Shown here: one piece after another, positions 1-9,446 of the stretch | Layout of the letters: each line of letters starts with the position of its first letter | Numbering within the stretch: position 1 is the stretch's first letter | Assembly: GCA_038147495.1 (NCBI GenBank) | Contig: JAYQTT010000009.1 | Span: forward strand, 1 to 64,000 | Length of the DNA stretch: 64,000 bases | Origin: MED-G116 sp038147495 | Lineage (GTDB): Bacteria; Pseudomonadota; Alphaproteobacteria; Puniceispirillales; Puniceispirillaceae | Direction of reading: 5' to 3' | Notes under the pieces: model-generated | Seen by the model: only the letters and a program-made list of their open reading frames with translations | Databases searched by the model: none | Told to the model about the DNA's origin: nothing | Translations under genes and position numbers: made by a program

Positions 1-1112
1 TGTCCAGCGGCAATACCAAATTGAGGTTCAAGCAAACTGATGACGGCACCATCTTCAGTTACCGAGCTGATCCTTGCCGGCATCGCCGGTGCCGTATTTC
101 GCAACCGTGCCAGAACCTCATGCCCAACAGGCGGCGCACCCTGTTCGGACACCCAGCTTGTTTCGGCAAGATGCACCTCATGACAGGCAAGTGCGCTCTG
201 TGGGCCAACGATGACACGATGCGTTGCCGCATCAATCGCCACGACATATAGTGGCCCCTCGGACTCATCCGCGTCCTTGCGCCCGCCGATACCAAGCCCG
301 CGTCGCTGACCAATCGTGTAGTCAATGATGCCATTATGCTGACCAAGAACAGTGCCATCCAGATGCACAATCTCGCCGGACTCAATCGCCCCCGGCCGCA
401 AGCGCCGCACGACATCACCGTAGCGTCCGCTTGGCACAAAGCAAATATCCTGACTGTCCGGCTTGTCAGCCACGACCAGCCCATGTCGATGCGCCAGTGC
501 CCGCGTTTCCTCTTTGCTCAGCCCGCCAAGCGGAAACCGTAAAAACGCCAGCTGTTCTGGCGTTGTCGCAAACAGGAAATAGGATTGGTCCTTACCCGCA
601 TCAACACCGCGATGCAGCTCAACGCCATCCTCGCCGGCGATCCGCTGCACATAATGACCAGTCGCAAGGCAGTCTGCGCCAAGCTCACGCGCCGTATTCA
701 GGAGATCAGAGAATTTGACTGTCTGATTACACCGCACACAGGGGATCGGCGTTTCCCCGCGAAGATAGCTGTCGGCAAAATCCTGCATCACCTGTTCGTG
801 GAACCGGCTTTCATAGTCCAGCACGTAATGCGGAATATCAAGGCGCGCCGCCACTGTACGCGCGTCATGAATATCGACACCGGCACAGCACGCACCCTTG
901 GCCGCAATCGCGACACCATGATCATAGAGCTGCAGGGTGATGCCAATGACATCGTAGCCCTGCTCGTGCAACAGCGCCGCCGTAACCGAACTGTCAACGC
1001 CGCCGGACATAGCCACCACAACTCTGGTCTCGGCCTCCGGCTTGGCAAAGCCAAGCGAATTGACCGGATGTTGTGTTGCCCCAAGGGCTGGTGATGCCGA
1101 TGGCGTGACCAT
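1..1112 (-). CDS. mnmA: tRNA-specific 2-thiouridylase MnmA (3' end cut by window edge)
   Basis: MnmA activates the wobble uridine C2 of tRNA-Lys/Glu/Gln with ATP and inserts sulfur received as a persulfide. About 370 residues are visible. The PP-loop ATP site SGGVDSS is at residues 36-42. The first catalytic cysteine lies in CVRCNQTVKFSDLL near residue 125 and the second in QDICFVPSGRYGDV near residue 222. The frame stays open to base 1, where it reads GIAAGQ, so only a short C-terminal tail is missing. The ATG at 1112 has an AAGGAAG Shine-Dalgarno sequence. The gene follows a ferredoxin, a cysteine desulfurase and cysE on the same strand with gaps of 11 to about 90 bases, which suggests one sulfur-delivery transcript. 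Confidence 0.95.
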   Translation of the reverse strand, partial: MVTPSASPALGATQHPVNSLGFAKPEAETRVVVAMSGGVDSSVTAALLHEQGYDVIGITLQLYDHGVAIAAKGACCAGVDIHDARTVAARLDIPHYVLDYESRFHEQVMQDFADSYLRGETPIPCVRCNQTVKFSDLLNTARELGADCLATGHYVQRIAGEDGVELHRGVDAGKDQSYFLFATTPEQLAFLRFPLGGLSKEETRALAHRHGLVVADKPDSQDICFVPSGRYGDVVRRLRPGAIESGEIVHLDGTVLGQHNGIIDYTIGQRRGLGIGGRKDADESEGPLYVVAIDAATHRVIVGPQSALACHEVHLAETSWVSEQGAPPVGHEVLARLRNTAPAMPARISSVTEDGAVISLLEPQFGIAAG

Positions 1113-1123
1113 CAGTGCTTCCT

Positions 1124-1438
1124 TTACATGTCTTCGGGAATACTCACCCGAAGCCCGTCCAGTTCATCCGACATTTCCAGCTGGCATCCCAGACGTGATG
1201 TCTCGGTCAGGCCAAAGGCCAGATCCAGCATGTCTTCCTCATCCTCGCTCGGCGCGCCGGTCTTGGCAAACCATTCAGGGTCAACAATCACATGGCAAGT
1301 GGCGCATGACAGGCAGCCCCCACACGTACCCTCAATACCAAGACTCGCATCGCGTCCGGCTTCCATCACAGTCACGCCATTATCCACTGTCACATTGTGT
1401 TCATTGCCATCAGGCGTGGTGAAAATAATTGTCGGCAT
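1124..1438 (-). CDS. 2Fe-2S ferredoxin, adrenodoxin type
   Basis: Small electron carrier of 104 residues. Cluster ligands follow the adrenodoxin/Isc-ferredoxin pattern C-x5-C-x2-C plus a distal cysteine: C39, C45, C48 and C85, in CGGCLSCATC and RLGCQLE; C42 is an extra non-ligand cysteine. The acidic stretch SEDEEDMLD before the last ligand is typical of the partner-binding helix of this family. Start ATG has GGAG about nine bases upstream. It lies between a cysteine desulfurase and mnmA, so a role in Fe-S assembly or persulfide reduction for thiolation is likely but inferred. Confidence 0.93.
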   Translation of the reverse strand: MPTIIFTTPDGNEHNVTVDNGVTVMEAGRDASLGIEGTCGGCLSCATCHVIVDPEWFAKTGAPSEDEEDMLDLAFGLTETSRLGCQLEMSDELDGLRVSIPEDM

Positions 1439-1529
1439 TGGTTATCTACTCCATTCGATGCCATCCATATGGACGGCGCAATTGCGTCTCCATGACCCAA
1501 GCTTCACAGCTAATGGTGCGGGGTTGCTT

Positions 1530-2624
1530 TTACAACCCAGCCAGCACTTGTGCAAGCCTCTCAAAATCTGCCTTTTTTGTCTGCCATCCCCCGGAAACGC
1601 GGATCGCACGCGAGGCCAGATCACCGGCGCCCATTGCTGCCAGCACATGGCTCTTTTGAACCTTGCCTGATGAGCAAGCGGCACCGGAACTGACAGCCAC
1701 ACCGGCAATATCCAACGCCATAACCAGCGTTTCGGATGTTTTGCTGGCAACGGCAAGACAGGATGTGTTGCCAAGGCGCGCCGCCGCCGCGCCAAATAAT
1801 GTCACGTCATCACGAGCGGCCATGACATCGGCTTCAAACTCATCGCGCCAAATAGCCATCTGGCGATAATGCGCCACATCGCCAAAGGCCGCCGCCGCCG
1901 CCGCGCCAAATCCGGCGATGCCCAAAAGATTCTCGGTGCCGGAGCGTCGGCCCTGCTCCTGTCCACCGCCTTTGATCAAGCTTGCGAGGCGCATTCCCGG
2001 CCGTACGACAATTGCCCCGATTCCTGTTGGCCCACCAATTTTGTGGGCAGACAGGCTGATGAAATCAATCGCACTTGCAGCAAAATTGATATGCGTCTTG
2101 CCAAGCATCTGGACCATATCGCTGTGCGTGGCAATGCCCGCGTCACGGGCCAGTTGCACAGCTTCATCGAGCGGCTGCAAAACGCCTGTTTCATTGTTTG
2201 CCGCCATCACCGAAAGCAGGGTCCGTTCACGCCTGTCAGCAGGCACTTCGGCGATGATCTTTTCCAGCGCCTCAATATCCAGCACCCCGTTGGCATTGAC
2301 CGGCACCAATGTTGCCTTTGGCACCGATTGCAGAACGGAGTCATGTTCGATTGCCGTGGTGATCACATGATCAAAGCCTGAAAGGGCGAGGTTGTTTGCC
2401 TCTGTCCCGCCGCTGGTGAATACGACGTCCTGGGCGCGGCACCCTACCAATGTGGCTATGGACTCGCGTGCTTCTTCGACAACAAGGCGTGCCTTACGGC
2501 CAAAGCTATGGACAGATGACGGATTTGCAGGCGGACCCATCGCTTTATGAATCGCGGCAACAGCCTCTGCGCGCAGCGGCGCTGTGGCGTTGTTATCCAG
2601 ATAAATGGGGGCAGCAACGGGCAT
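1530..2624 (-). CDS. Cysteine desulfurase (NifS/IscS family)
   Basis: PLP enzyme of 364 residues that takes sulfur from L-cysteine as a protein persulfide. Visible features: TSGGTEANN (cofactor phosphate region), H94 in AIEHDSVL, the Schiff-base lysine K195 in SLSAHKIGGPTG, and the persulfide cysteine C317 in SSGAACSSGKV. The length is shorter than E. coli IscS (404). There is no iscU, iscA or hscAB beside it, so it may be a dedicated donor for MnmA rather than part of a full Isc system (inference). It starts 19 bases after cysE stops, which supplies O-acetylserine for its substrate. Confidence 0.92.
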   Translation of the reverse strand: MPVAAPIYLDNNATAPLRAEAVAAIHKAMGPPANPSSVHSFGRKARLVVEEARESIATLVGCRAQDVVFTSGGTEANNLALSGFDHVITTAIEHDSVLQSVPKATLVPVNANGVLDIEALEKIIAEVPADRRERTLLSVMAANNETGVLQPLDEAVQLARDAGIATHSDMVQMLGKTHINFAASAIDFISLSAHKIGGPTGIGAIVVRPGMRLASLIKGGGQEQGRRSGTENLLGIAGFGAAAAAAFGDVAHYRQMAIWRDEFEADVMAARDDVTLFGAAAARLGNTSCLAVASKTSETLVMALDIAGVAVSSGAACSSGKVQKSHVLAAMGAGDLASRAIRVSGGWQTKKADFERLAQVLAGL

Positions 2625-2643
2625 CAGAAATCAATCGGGCTAT

Positions 2644-3408
2644 CTAGCCCTTGCTTGGCTGACGGGCAGAGAATTTTGACCCTTTGCCTTGCTTTTGTTT
2701 GTCAGCGTCATGCGACCCGAGAGGAGCCAGACGGTCCTCCATATCATTCAACCGCGCACGCAGGCTTTGCACCTCGTCAACAAGGCCGGCAATGATCCGT
2801 TCCCGCGGGTCTATTTCACCGGGGTTTGCCACCGCATAGGCTTGAAACGTGTCTTTAAGCGTTTCAGCTCCGGCCTTGGGCGCAATTTCGCGGGCGGGCA
2901 CACCGACCACCGTTGCGCCTGGCGCCACATCCCTTGTCACAACTGAATTACCGCCAACACGTGCACATTTGTGAACAGTGATGTCACCAAGAACCTGTGC
3001 ACCAGATCCGATAATGACATGGTCCTCAATGGTCGGGTGGCGCTTGACGGCGCGTTGTGCTTCGGAATCGACAGCCGGCATCACGCCACCAAGGGTCACA
3101 CCCTGATATAATGTCACATTGTCACCAACGATTGCAGTCTCGCCGATAACCACACCTGCACCATGGTCGACAAAAAAGCCACTGCCGATTGTCGCCCCGG
3201 GGTGAATTTCAATTTGTGTCAACATGCGCGCCAGTTGCATGATCAGACGCGAGATGAATTTAAGACCAAAACGCCACAAGGGGTTGGCGATACGATACGC
3301 CAGCATCACCTGAAAACTGGGATACAGAAACATCGCTGCAAGCTTTGAGCTGGCCGCCGGATCACGATCCATGATCGCATCTAGGTCTCGATTCAGTTTG
3401 GCAAACAT
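2644..3408 (-). CDS. cysE: Serine O-acetyltransferase
   Basis: CysE acetylates L-serine with acetyl-CoA, the committed step of cysteine synthesis. The 254-residue protein has the short N-terminal form seen in alphaproteobacteria and cyanobacteria, followed by a left-handed beta-helix of hexapeptide repeats (IHPGATIGSGFFVDHGAG, ETAIVGDNVTLYQG, LGDITVHKCARVGGNSVV). The catalytic region VDHGAGVVIGET is intact. After about residue 195 there is an unusual charged coiled-coil and low-complexity tail (EVQSLRARLNDMEDRL, then Lys/Gln-rich). First gene of a likely cysE-desulfurase-ferredoxin-mnmA transcript. Confidence 0.93.
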   Translation of the reverse strand: MFAKLNRDLDAIMDRDPAASSKLAAMFLYPSFQVMLAYRIANPLWRFGLKFISRLIMQLARMLTQIEIHPGATIGSGFFVDHGAGVVIGETAIVGDNVTLYQGVTLGGVMPAVDSEAQRAVKRHPTIEDHVIIGSGAQVLGDITVHKCARVGGNSVVTRDVAPGATVVGVPAREIAPKAGAETLKDTFQAYAVANPGEIDPRERIIAGLVDEVQSLRARLNDMEDRLAPLGSHDADKQKQGKGSKFSARQPSKG

Positions 3409-3537
3409 GCGATTTCGCTTCCGTTACGTGACTGCTTTGGCCATCTCATTGTCAAAGCGTGGCAAAGCTGGCTTGGCGTCACCTCGTTATTGAGATATAA
3501 GCCTTTTTCATCATATCACAAGAGGAACAGGGATAAC

Positions 3538-4200
3538 ATGCCTGAGGTGATTATCAACGGCCCTGAAGGGCGAATCGAATGTCGTTACATGCCTGCCGAG
3601 GCACCTGATGCGCCGACTGCATTGATCCTGCATCCCGAGCCCGACAAGGGCGGCACCATGAACAATCGTGTGACCTATGCGCTGTACAAGCATTTTCAGG
3701 CCCGCGGTTTTGCTGTCATGCGGTTCAACTTTCGTGGTGTTGGCCGAAGTCAGGGCCAGTATGACAATGGCGAGGGTGAGTTGTCGGATGCGGCAACGGC
3801 TATGGACTGGCTTCAAGCCCAAAACCCAGCGTCACGGCAATGCTGGATCGCCGGGTTTTCGTTCGGATCATGGATTGGCATGCAACTGATGATGCGCCGT
3901 CCGGAAATTCGTGGCTTTATCTCAATCACACCACCAGCCTCAACGCATGATTTTTCATTCCTTGCCCCCTGCCCGGCTTCCGGTTTGATTGTGCATGGTG
4001 AAGAAGATGACGTGGTGCCGTCTGAAACAGTTCACAAGCTTGTCGAGCGGATCTCAATCCAGAAGGGCGTCAAAATTGACGTTGATGTCGTGCCCGGTGC
4101 CAATCATTTCTTCACTGATCACCTTGATGAAATGATCACGCGTGTCGGCGCCTATCTGGATACGGCCCTTGTCGCGCCAGATTTTGATCCACTCGCCTAA
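3538..4200 (+). CDS. Alpha/beta hydrolase (COG2945-like)
   Basis: Predicted cytoplasmic serine hydrolase of 220 residues with unknown substrate. The nucleophile elbow GFSFGS, the oxyanion region LILHPEPDKGGTMNN, the RFNFRGVGRS strand-loop, HGEEDDVVP (acid) and GANHFF (histidine) form a complete triad. The frame opens earlier, at 3490, but the ATG at 3538 is preferred because AGGAACAGGG lies just upstream. The family is widespread and often called a dienelactone-hydrolase-like or CocE-like esterase; no pathway can be assigned from the context (cysE divergent, tyrS downstream by 90 bases). Confidence 0.85.
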   Translation: MPEVIINGPEGRIECRYMPAEAPDAPTALILHPEPDKGGTMNNRVTYALYKHFQARGFAVMRFNFRGVGRSQGQYDNGEGELSDAATAMDWLQAQNPASRQCWIAGFSFGSWIGMQLMMRRPEIRGFISITPPASTHDFSFLAPCPASGLIVHGEEDDVVPSETVHKLVERISIQKGVKIDVDVVPGANHFFTDHLDEMITRVGAYLDTALVAPDFDPLA

Positions 4201-4289
4201 GGACAGGCAAGACTTGGTAAAACAACACCGGACCCACGCCATTTCAAGATGTCGCCTGCGCGGCCACTAACAAGGACCAGACAGAAACA

Positions 4290-5537
4290 ATGAGTCACAA
4301 ATCTGCTCTTATCCAACAATTCACGGAACGCGGCTATATTCACCAGACAACCAATCTTGAGGGTCTGGACGATATCGCCAACCAGCAGATTGTGCCTGCC
4401 TATATCGGATTTGACTGCACTGCCGACAGTTTGCATGTTGGATCGCTTGTGCAGATCATGATGCTACGCATCCTGCAAAAAACCGGGCACAAGCCGATTG
4501 TTCTCATGGGTGGTGGCACAACCAAGGTGGGCGACCCGTCTGGTAAAGACACGGCGCGACCTCTGCTGTCTGATCAGGATATCGAACACAACAAACAGGG
4601 CATCAAGCAGGTATTCGAAAAATACCTGACCTTTGGCGATGGGCCGACCGATGCATTAATGGTGGATAATGCCGACTGGCTGGACAATCTGGCCTATATC
4701 CGTTTCCTGCGGGATTACGGGCCGCATTTTTCGATCAATCGGATGATGGGTATGGAGTCGGTGAGGTTGCGTCTTGAACGCGAACAGCCACTGTCCTTTC
4801 TGGAATTCAATTACGCGATTCTTCAGGCCTATGATTTTCTGGAACTGCGGCGGCGCTATGGTTGCCTGCTGCAAATGGGTGGTTCTGACCAATGGGGCAA
4901 CATCGTCACAGGTATTGATCTGACGCGCCGCGTTGACGCCCAGGAAATCTATGGTCTGACATCACCTTTGATAACGACGTCATCCGGCGCGAAAATGGGC
5001 AAATCAGCCGAAGGGGCGGTTTGGCTCAATGCGGAAAAGCTGTCTGCCTTCCACTTCTGGCAATTCTGGCGAAACACTGAAGACGCGGATGTAGAGCGAT
5101 TTCTTGCTTTGTTCACCGAACTCCCGATCGATGAAGTCAAGCGCCTTGGTGCGCTTGAGGGCGCCGACATCAACGAGGCAAAAATCATCCTCGCCAATGA
5201 AGCAACAACCTTGTGTCATGGCAGCGAAGCAGCGAAAGAGGCGATGCAGACGGCACAGCAAACCTTTGCCAGTGGTGGCGGTGTCTCGGACGGCCTGCCA
5301 CAAGCCGAGATCAGCGCCCAGATGGCTGCAGATATGGACATGGTAGCCGCCCTTAAAGCGGTGGATTTTGCCGCATCAAACGGTGAAGCAAGACGCCTGA
5401 TCCGCGGTGGTGGAGCGCGTCTGAATGACAAACAGATCACCGACGAGGATCATCGCCTGACAGCGGCAGATTTTGTTGATGGCAAAGCAAAAATATCAGC
5501 TGGTAAAAAGCGCCACGCCCTGCTTGTGATCAGCTGA
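4290..5537 (+). CDS. tyrS: Tyrosyl-tRNA synthetase
   Basis: Class I aminoacyl-tRNA synthetase of 415 residues. The HIGH-like motif reads LHVGS at residues 48-52 and the KMSKS loop reads KMGKS near residue 236. GGSDQWGN and DFLEL match the tyrosine-binding fold of TyrRS. The C-terminal 60 residues form an S4 RNA-binding domain (EARRLIRGGGARLND). The gene converges with the AsmA-like gene, leaving only 22 bases between the stops and no clear terminator. Confidence 0.97.
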   Translation: MSHKSALIQQFTERGYIHQTTNLEGLDDIANQQIVPAYIGFDCTADSLHVGSLVQIMMLRILQKTGHKPIVLMGGGTTKVGDPSGKDTARPLLSDQDIEHNKQGIKQVFEKYLTFGDGPTDALMVDNADWLDNLAYIRFLRDYGPHFSINRMMGMESVRLRLEREQPLSFLEFNYAILQAYDFLELRRRYGCLLQMGGSDQWGNIVTGIDLTRRVDAQEIYGLTSPLITTSSGAKMGKSAEGAVWLNAEKLSAFHFWQFWRNTEDADVERFLALFTELPIDEVKRLGALEGADINEAKIILANEATTLCHGSEAAKEAMQTAQQTFASGGGVSDGLPQAEISAQMAADMDMVAALKAVDFAASNGEARRLIRGGGARLNDKQITDEDHRLTAADFVDGKAKISAGKKRHALLVIS

Positions 5538-5559
5538 CGACCAACACCGAAGCGCGCCG

Positions 5560-8500
5560 TTATTGGGCGTTGCTCTCGGCGCCGTCAGTGGTCTTGGCGT
5601 TATCTTCTTCATCCTGACCGTTGCCAAACAGACGTTCTGTCTCACGGCCAATCCAATCAGGACTGATGACATCGCGCAGGATGCCAGGGACGAGCGATGC
5701 CGCCTTCGCCGAGGTGTCAGGATCGTCAACTGGCCCTGTCATGGAGAATTGGGTCACAAACAATCCGTCTTTGTCGATCCCGGTCAAAAGATTGCCCAAA
5801 ATCGGAATGGCGCCGATTACCGTGTTGATCAGGCTTGCTGGCACAAGATTGCCGCTGATATCCACCTCACGCGTATTTTTGTCATAGCGGCCAACCATGG
5901 ACACCGCAATATCACTGCCGCCGCCACGCATGGTCTTGATCGAAACCGAAGAGCCGCGCTTGTGAAAGGCCGCTTCACCCCAATCAAAGCGGGTGCCATC
6001 GCCCTTGACCAGTTGCAAAAGGCCGATTGGCCCAAGAACCGAAAAGGCGCGCACAGCTCGCGGTGCCTCGACAACATTGAAATTGCTTAACCGCATTTCT
6101 GAATCAAAATCAGAAAAATTGCCCGGAACGAACCTGTTGATGATCTCTATTTCACCGGAGCGAATGGCGTCTGTCACATCGAGGCCGTTCAATAATCGTC
6201 CGGCATTTTTAGATGCCATCGTCAATTGCGGCACCCTGTTTTTGCCATCGACAAAATGGATGCTTGTCTCGGCGCCGCCGACCAGACCGTTGCCTTTCAA
6301 AAACTCGCCAGAGTCACCAAAGACAAGCTTGAGTTCAGCCTCGTTCACCAGTGGACGTCCCTGATACAGCAAATTTCCGGAAAAGATCGCACTCCCGCCA
6401 CCCTGCTTGAATTTGGTGCCGGTCAGGTGCCCGCCCAATGTCACCCCGTCCCCAACCACAAATTGATCCGCGACAAGGTCAAAGCTGATCTTGCGGCCTG
6501 CACTAACCCCCTTGTTGCGGCGCAGCGGTGCCAGATCAACAATTCGCGCCTCCGCGCCGATCTTCAGTTCGTCGCCATTTGCCTCAACAATCACTTCACG
6601 AAGATCATTGCCGGGCCAGGTGATGCGTTCCAGAAATGCGCCCTGCAGGGCTCCTGTCTGGCCGAGGGCAACCTGTCCGATAATTGAAAGACTGCCGAGC
6701 GAGATATCAACATCCTGCAATCGCTCCACGCGCCCGTTTCGCAATACAAATGTCATCCGGCCATAGCCATTCTCCGCCGGTAATTTAGCCCATGACAATT
6801 CAGGCACATTCACCGATGCACCGCGCATATCCGTCGAGAGCTGAATGGTCAACGCGTCAAACGACATGTCTGTTTGCATGGTGACGCTGCCGCCAACACG
6901 CCCCCCGATCTCAAAATCGGTGAGATTGGCAAGCTTGTCCGCGATGATCGTCGATGGCGCCGCCTTGGCGATGAAACTGACCTTGTTCTCTGTTACATCC
7001 GACTGGAAACTGAAGTCGCTGGCGATTTCAGCCACCTCAGCCGTGCCGGTCAACTCGACAAGGTTATTGGCGAAATTGGCAACAAGTTCAGCATTGTCGA
7101 CCCTCAGCCCATAGGGCAGATTGGCAAAGGAGCCACCGCTTATGGTTGCATCTGCGGCAATCGAAACCTGATCACCGGAGAGGTCTGCATCTATCGGCAA
7201 GGTCGCGTTCATTGTCATCTCGATCTCGCCAGCCGGTTCGATCGTTTTAAGGTCGAACACGCCAATTTTGCCAACACCCAGACCAGCGGCAACATCAACA
7301 GCGGTGGCGAGCCCGCCTTTCAGCGATATGCGCGCAATCGCCTCAGTCGGAAAATTGGCAAAGAGCGGCGCTATCGTGACCCGGCCATATTGCAACGCCA
7401 GATCGCCCAGACTTCCCTGATCAAGAATGATCGTTGCCGAATCATTATCAAGGCCGATTTTGCCAGACACATTGGTTAATTGCGGGACATCTGTGGCAAC
7501 TGTAATATCGGCATCAGCAATAGCGAAACTTCCCGACATCGCGCCGACTTCAGGCCCCCCGTCTTTAAAGGTCGCATCGATATCAAGCACCGCATCCTTG
7601 ACTGTGGCGCGTGGTACCCGCGCCTTAATCCAGTCACGCGCTTTTGGCGCGGCCCATTGTGGCCACAAGGCATGAAACAGCTTTGCATCAATCTGGCGTG
7701 AGGCCAAAGACAGCGAAAGCGCCTGTGGCGTCCAGTCTGCGGCAAGTGGCATCGAACCGTTAATTTTGATGCCCGTACCATTGCCAAAAGCAACATCGAA
7801 ATCTTCCAACTTCAGCGTACTGTCAGAAATCTCTGCAGCCAGTGTTATCTTATCGATACCTTCTGCGCCCGCGTAATCATCGAGAAGCACCGATCCATCA
7901 TGCAAGTCAAGTGTCACGCCCATCCGTTCAACAACACCACCTGCACCAAGCCGCATTTCAACACGGCCATCCATGGTGCTGACAATGCGGCGGTATTGCC
8001 CGGCGCCGACATCCATACGGATGCCGTTCATCACCGCACTCATATCCATGCCTGCCATTTGCAGCTGAGACGATGCTCTATCGAATGTACCGGCGAAACT
8101 AAATTTGATGTTCTCGACAGCCCCGCCAGAAAGCCGCTCAAACACCAGTGCCTTAACCGCGGGTGCCGCTGTTGCCGGCCAATCTTTATCGAGTTCGGCA
8201 AGCGAAATCCGGTTTACCCCAAGCGATCCCCGCACGCCCGGTTTTGGTGTGTGCAATTCACCTATATCGCCGGAGAAAGTGAAAACCCGGCCATCCGCCA
8301 GAGAAACCCGGGCATCACCAATCGACAGCAAATTTGCACTCTGCCTGTAGGAGGCATCAAACCATATCTCATCAAATCCGGCCTCGCGTCCGGCACCCGG
8401 CATGGCAATCACGCCACCACGGGCGCTCGCGGCAACATCCAGACGGCTGAGCATGGGGCCATCCAACGCGGCGCTGACAGCACCACTCATGCGGCCCATC

Positions 8501-9276
8501 CCATCAACAATTTGCGGCACCGCATCAAAATATGGGGCAATCCCCTGGACCGCCATATCGTCAACGATCAGATCGACAAGAAATTCACCCACACCGGGCA
8601 TCCCTGCAAAATCCGCAGTAACGCTGCCGCCACCGTCATCATCGGGTCGACTGGCTCTTAAAAAACCACCAAACCCAACCTCCTTGTCTGTTGTAAGGCT
8701 GATAATCGCGTTATCAAATCTGAGCGGGGCCACATCCTCATTGTTGTGGTGCGAGATCGACAATCTGTTGGCAAGGATCGTCAACCGGCCAAATTCAGGT
8801 AATGAGGCGGTTGCGCCCTCTTCCGCTGGCGCATGATTGGCCGCCCCCGCAGCACCAAGCAAATACAACACCAGAGGTGAGCCGGACCATCCTTCAGGAT
8901 TGCGCACAACATCGAGTTCAAGGCCCTTGATGCTTACCTCGCTTGGCACCCCGCTGATCAGGGATTTCAGACCAAAGAATATTTCTGTCTGTGGCAAATG
9001 CAATTCGGTGTCATCGAGCGTGATGCCAATGTCACCGGCGCGGATATAAATTGGCACAATGGCCGAACGAAACATGAGCCTTGCATCACTGACTTTGACG
9101 CGCGCTTCACCCGATGCGGCATTGATCCGGCTTTCAAGCAGTTCCGCTATGCCACCATGATGGACGACATAAGCCACAGGCACACCGACAATCGCCACCA
9201 GCAGAACCAGCAACGCGAGGCCTGCCTTTTTCCAAAGGGGCATGTTTTTTCGTCTTGAAAACTGCCGGTCCCGCAA
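5560..9276 (-). CDS. YhdP/AsmA-like large envelope protein (DUF3971 and AsmA C-terminal domain)
   Basis: Protein of 1238 residues, close to E. coli YhdP (about 1266). It has one N-terminal signal anchor (KKAGLALLVLLVAIVGVP) and then a long beta-rich periplasmic region, as in the bridge-like lipid-transfer AsmA family; phospholipid transport to the outer membrane is the known role of relatives. The C-terminal block with GNLVPASLINTVIGAIPILG is the family signature. The start is ambiguous: TTG at 9276 has a strong GGGGGA eight bases upstream, while ATG at 9243 (MPLWKKAG) has only a weak site; the TTG adds eleven basic residues in front of the anchor. The C-terminus is acidic and low in complexity. 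Confidence 0.9.
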   Translation of the reverse strand: MRDRQFSRRKNMPLWKKAGLALLVLLVAIVGVPVAYVVHHGGIAELLESRINAASGEARVKVSDARLMFRSAIVPIYIRAGDIGITLDDTELHLPQTEIFFGLKSLISGVPSEVSIKGLELDVVRNPEGWSGSPLVLYLLGAAGAANHAPAEEGATASLPEFGRLTILANRLSISHHNNEDVAPLRFDNAIISLTTDKEVGFGGFLRASRPDDDGGGSVTADFAGMPGVGEFLVDLIVDDMAVQGIAPYFDAVPQIVDGMGRMSGAVSAALDGPMLSRLDVAASARGGVIAMPGAGREAGFDEIWFDASYRQSANLLSIGDARVSLADGRVFTFSGDIGELHTPKPGVRGSLGVNRISLAELDKDWPATAAPAVKALVFERLSGGAVENIKFSFAGTFDRASSQLQMAGMDMSAVMNGIRMDVGAGQYRRIVSTMDGRVEMRLGAGGVVERMGVTLDLHDGSVLLDDYAGAEGIDKITLAAEISDSTLKLEDFDVAFGNGTGIKINGSMPLAADWTPQALSLSLASRQIDAKLFHALWPQWAAPKARDWIKARVPRATVKDAVLDIDATFKDGGPEVGAMSGSFAIADADITVATDVPQLTNVSGKIGLDNDSATIILDQGSLGDLALQYGRVTIAPLFANFPTEAIARISLKGGLATAVDVAAGLGVGKIGVFDLKTIEPAGEIEMTMNATLPIDADLSGDQVSIAADATISGGSFANLPYGLRVDNAELVANFANNLVELTGTAEVAEIASDFSFQSDVTENKVSFIAKAAPSTIIADKLANLTDFEIGGRVGGSVTMQTDMSFDALTIQLSTDMRGASVNVPELSWAKLPAENGYGRMTFVLRNGRVERLQDVDISLGSLSIIGQVALGQTGALQGAFLERITWPGNDLREVIVEANGDELKIGAEARIVDLAPLRRNKGVSAGRKISFDLVADQFVVGDGVTLGGHLTGTKFKQGGGSAIFSGNLLYQGRPLVNEAELKLVFGDSGEFLKGNGLVGGAETSIHFVDGKNRVPQLTMASKNAGRLLNGLDVTDAIRSGEIEIINRFVPGNFSDFDSEMRLSNFNVVEAPRAVRAFSVLGPIGLLQLVKGDGTRFDWGEAAFHKRGSSVSIKTMRGGGSDIAVSMVGRYDKNTREVDISGNLVPASLINTVIGAIPILGNLLTGIDKDGLFVTQFSMTGPVDDPDTSAKAASLVPGILRDVISPDWIGRETERLFGNGQDEEDNAKTTDGAESNAQ

Positions 9277-9446
9277 TGAAAGTTTCCCCCTGAAATCCGG
9301 TCACTGACGACTGCAAGAACCGACGCCATAAGTCTGGCTTGCACGCCGTTATTCTACACCTATCTATTGGTTATAGACCTGTTAACACCAGAGCGCGACA
9401 GACACCAGTGTCATCGATCCAATGATAAAGAGGAGCACAGAAAAAG

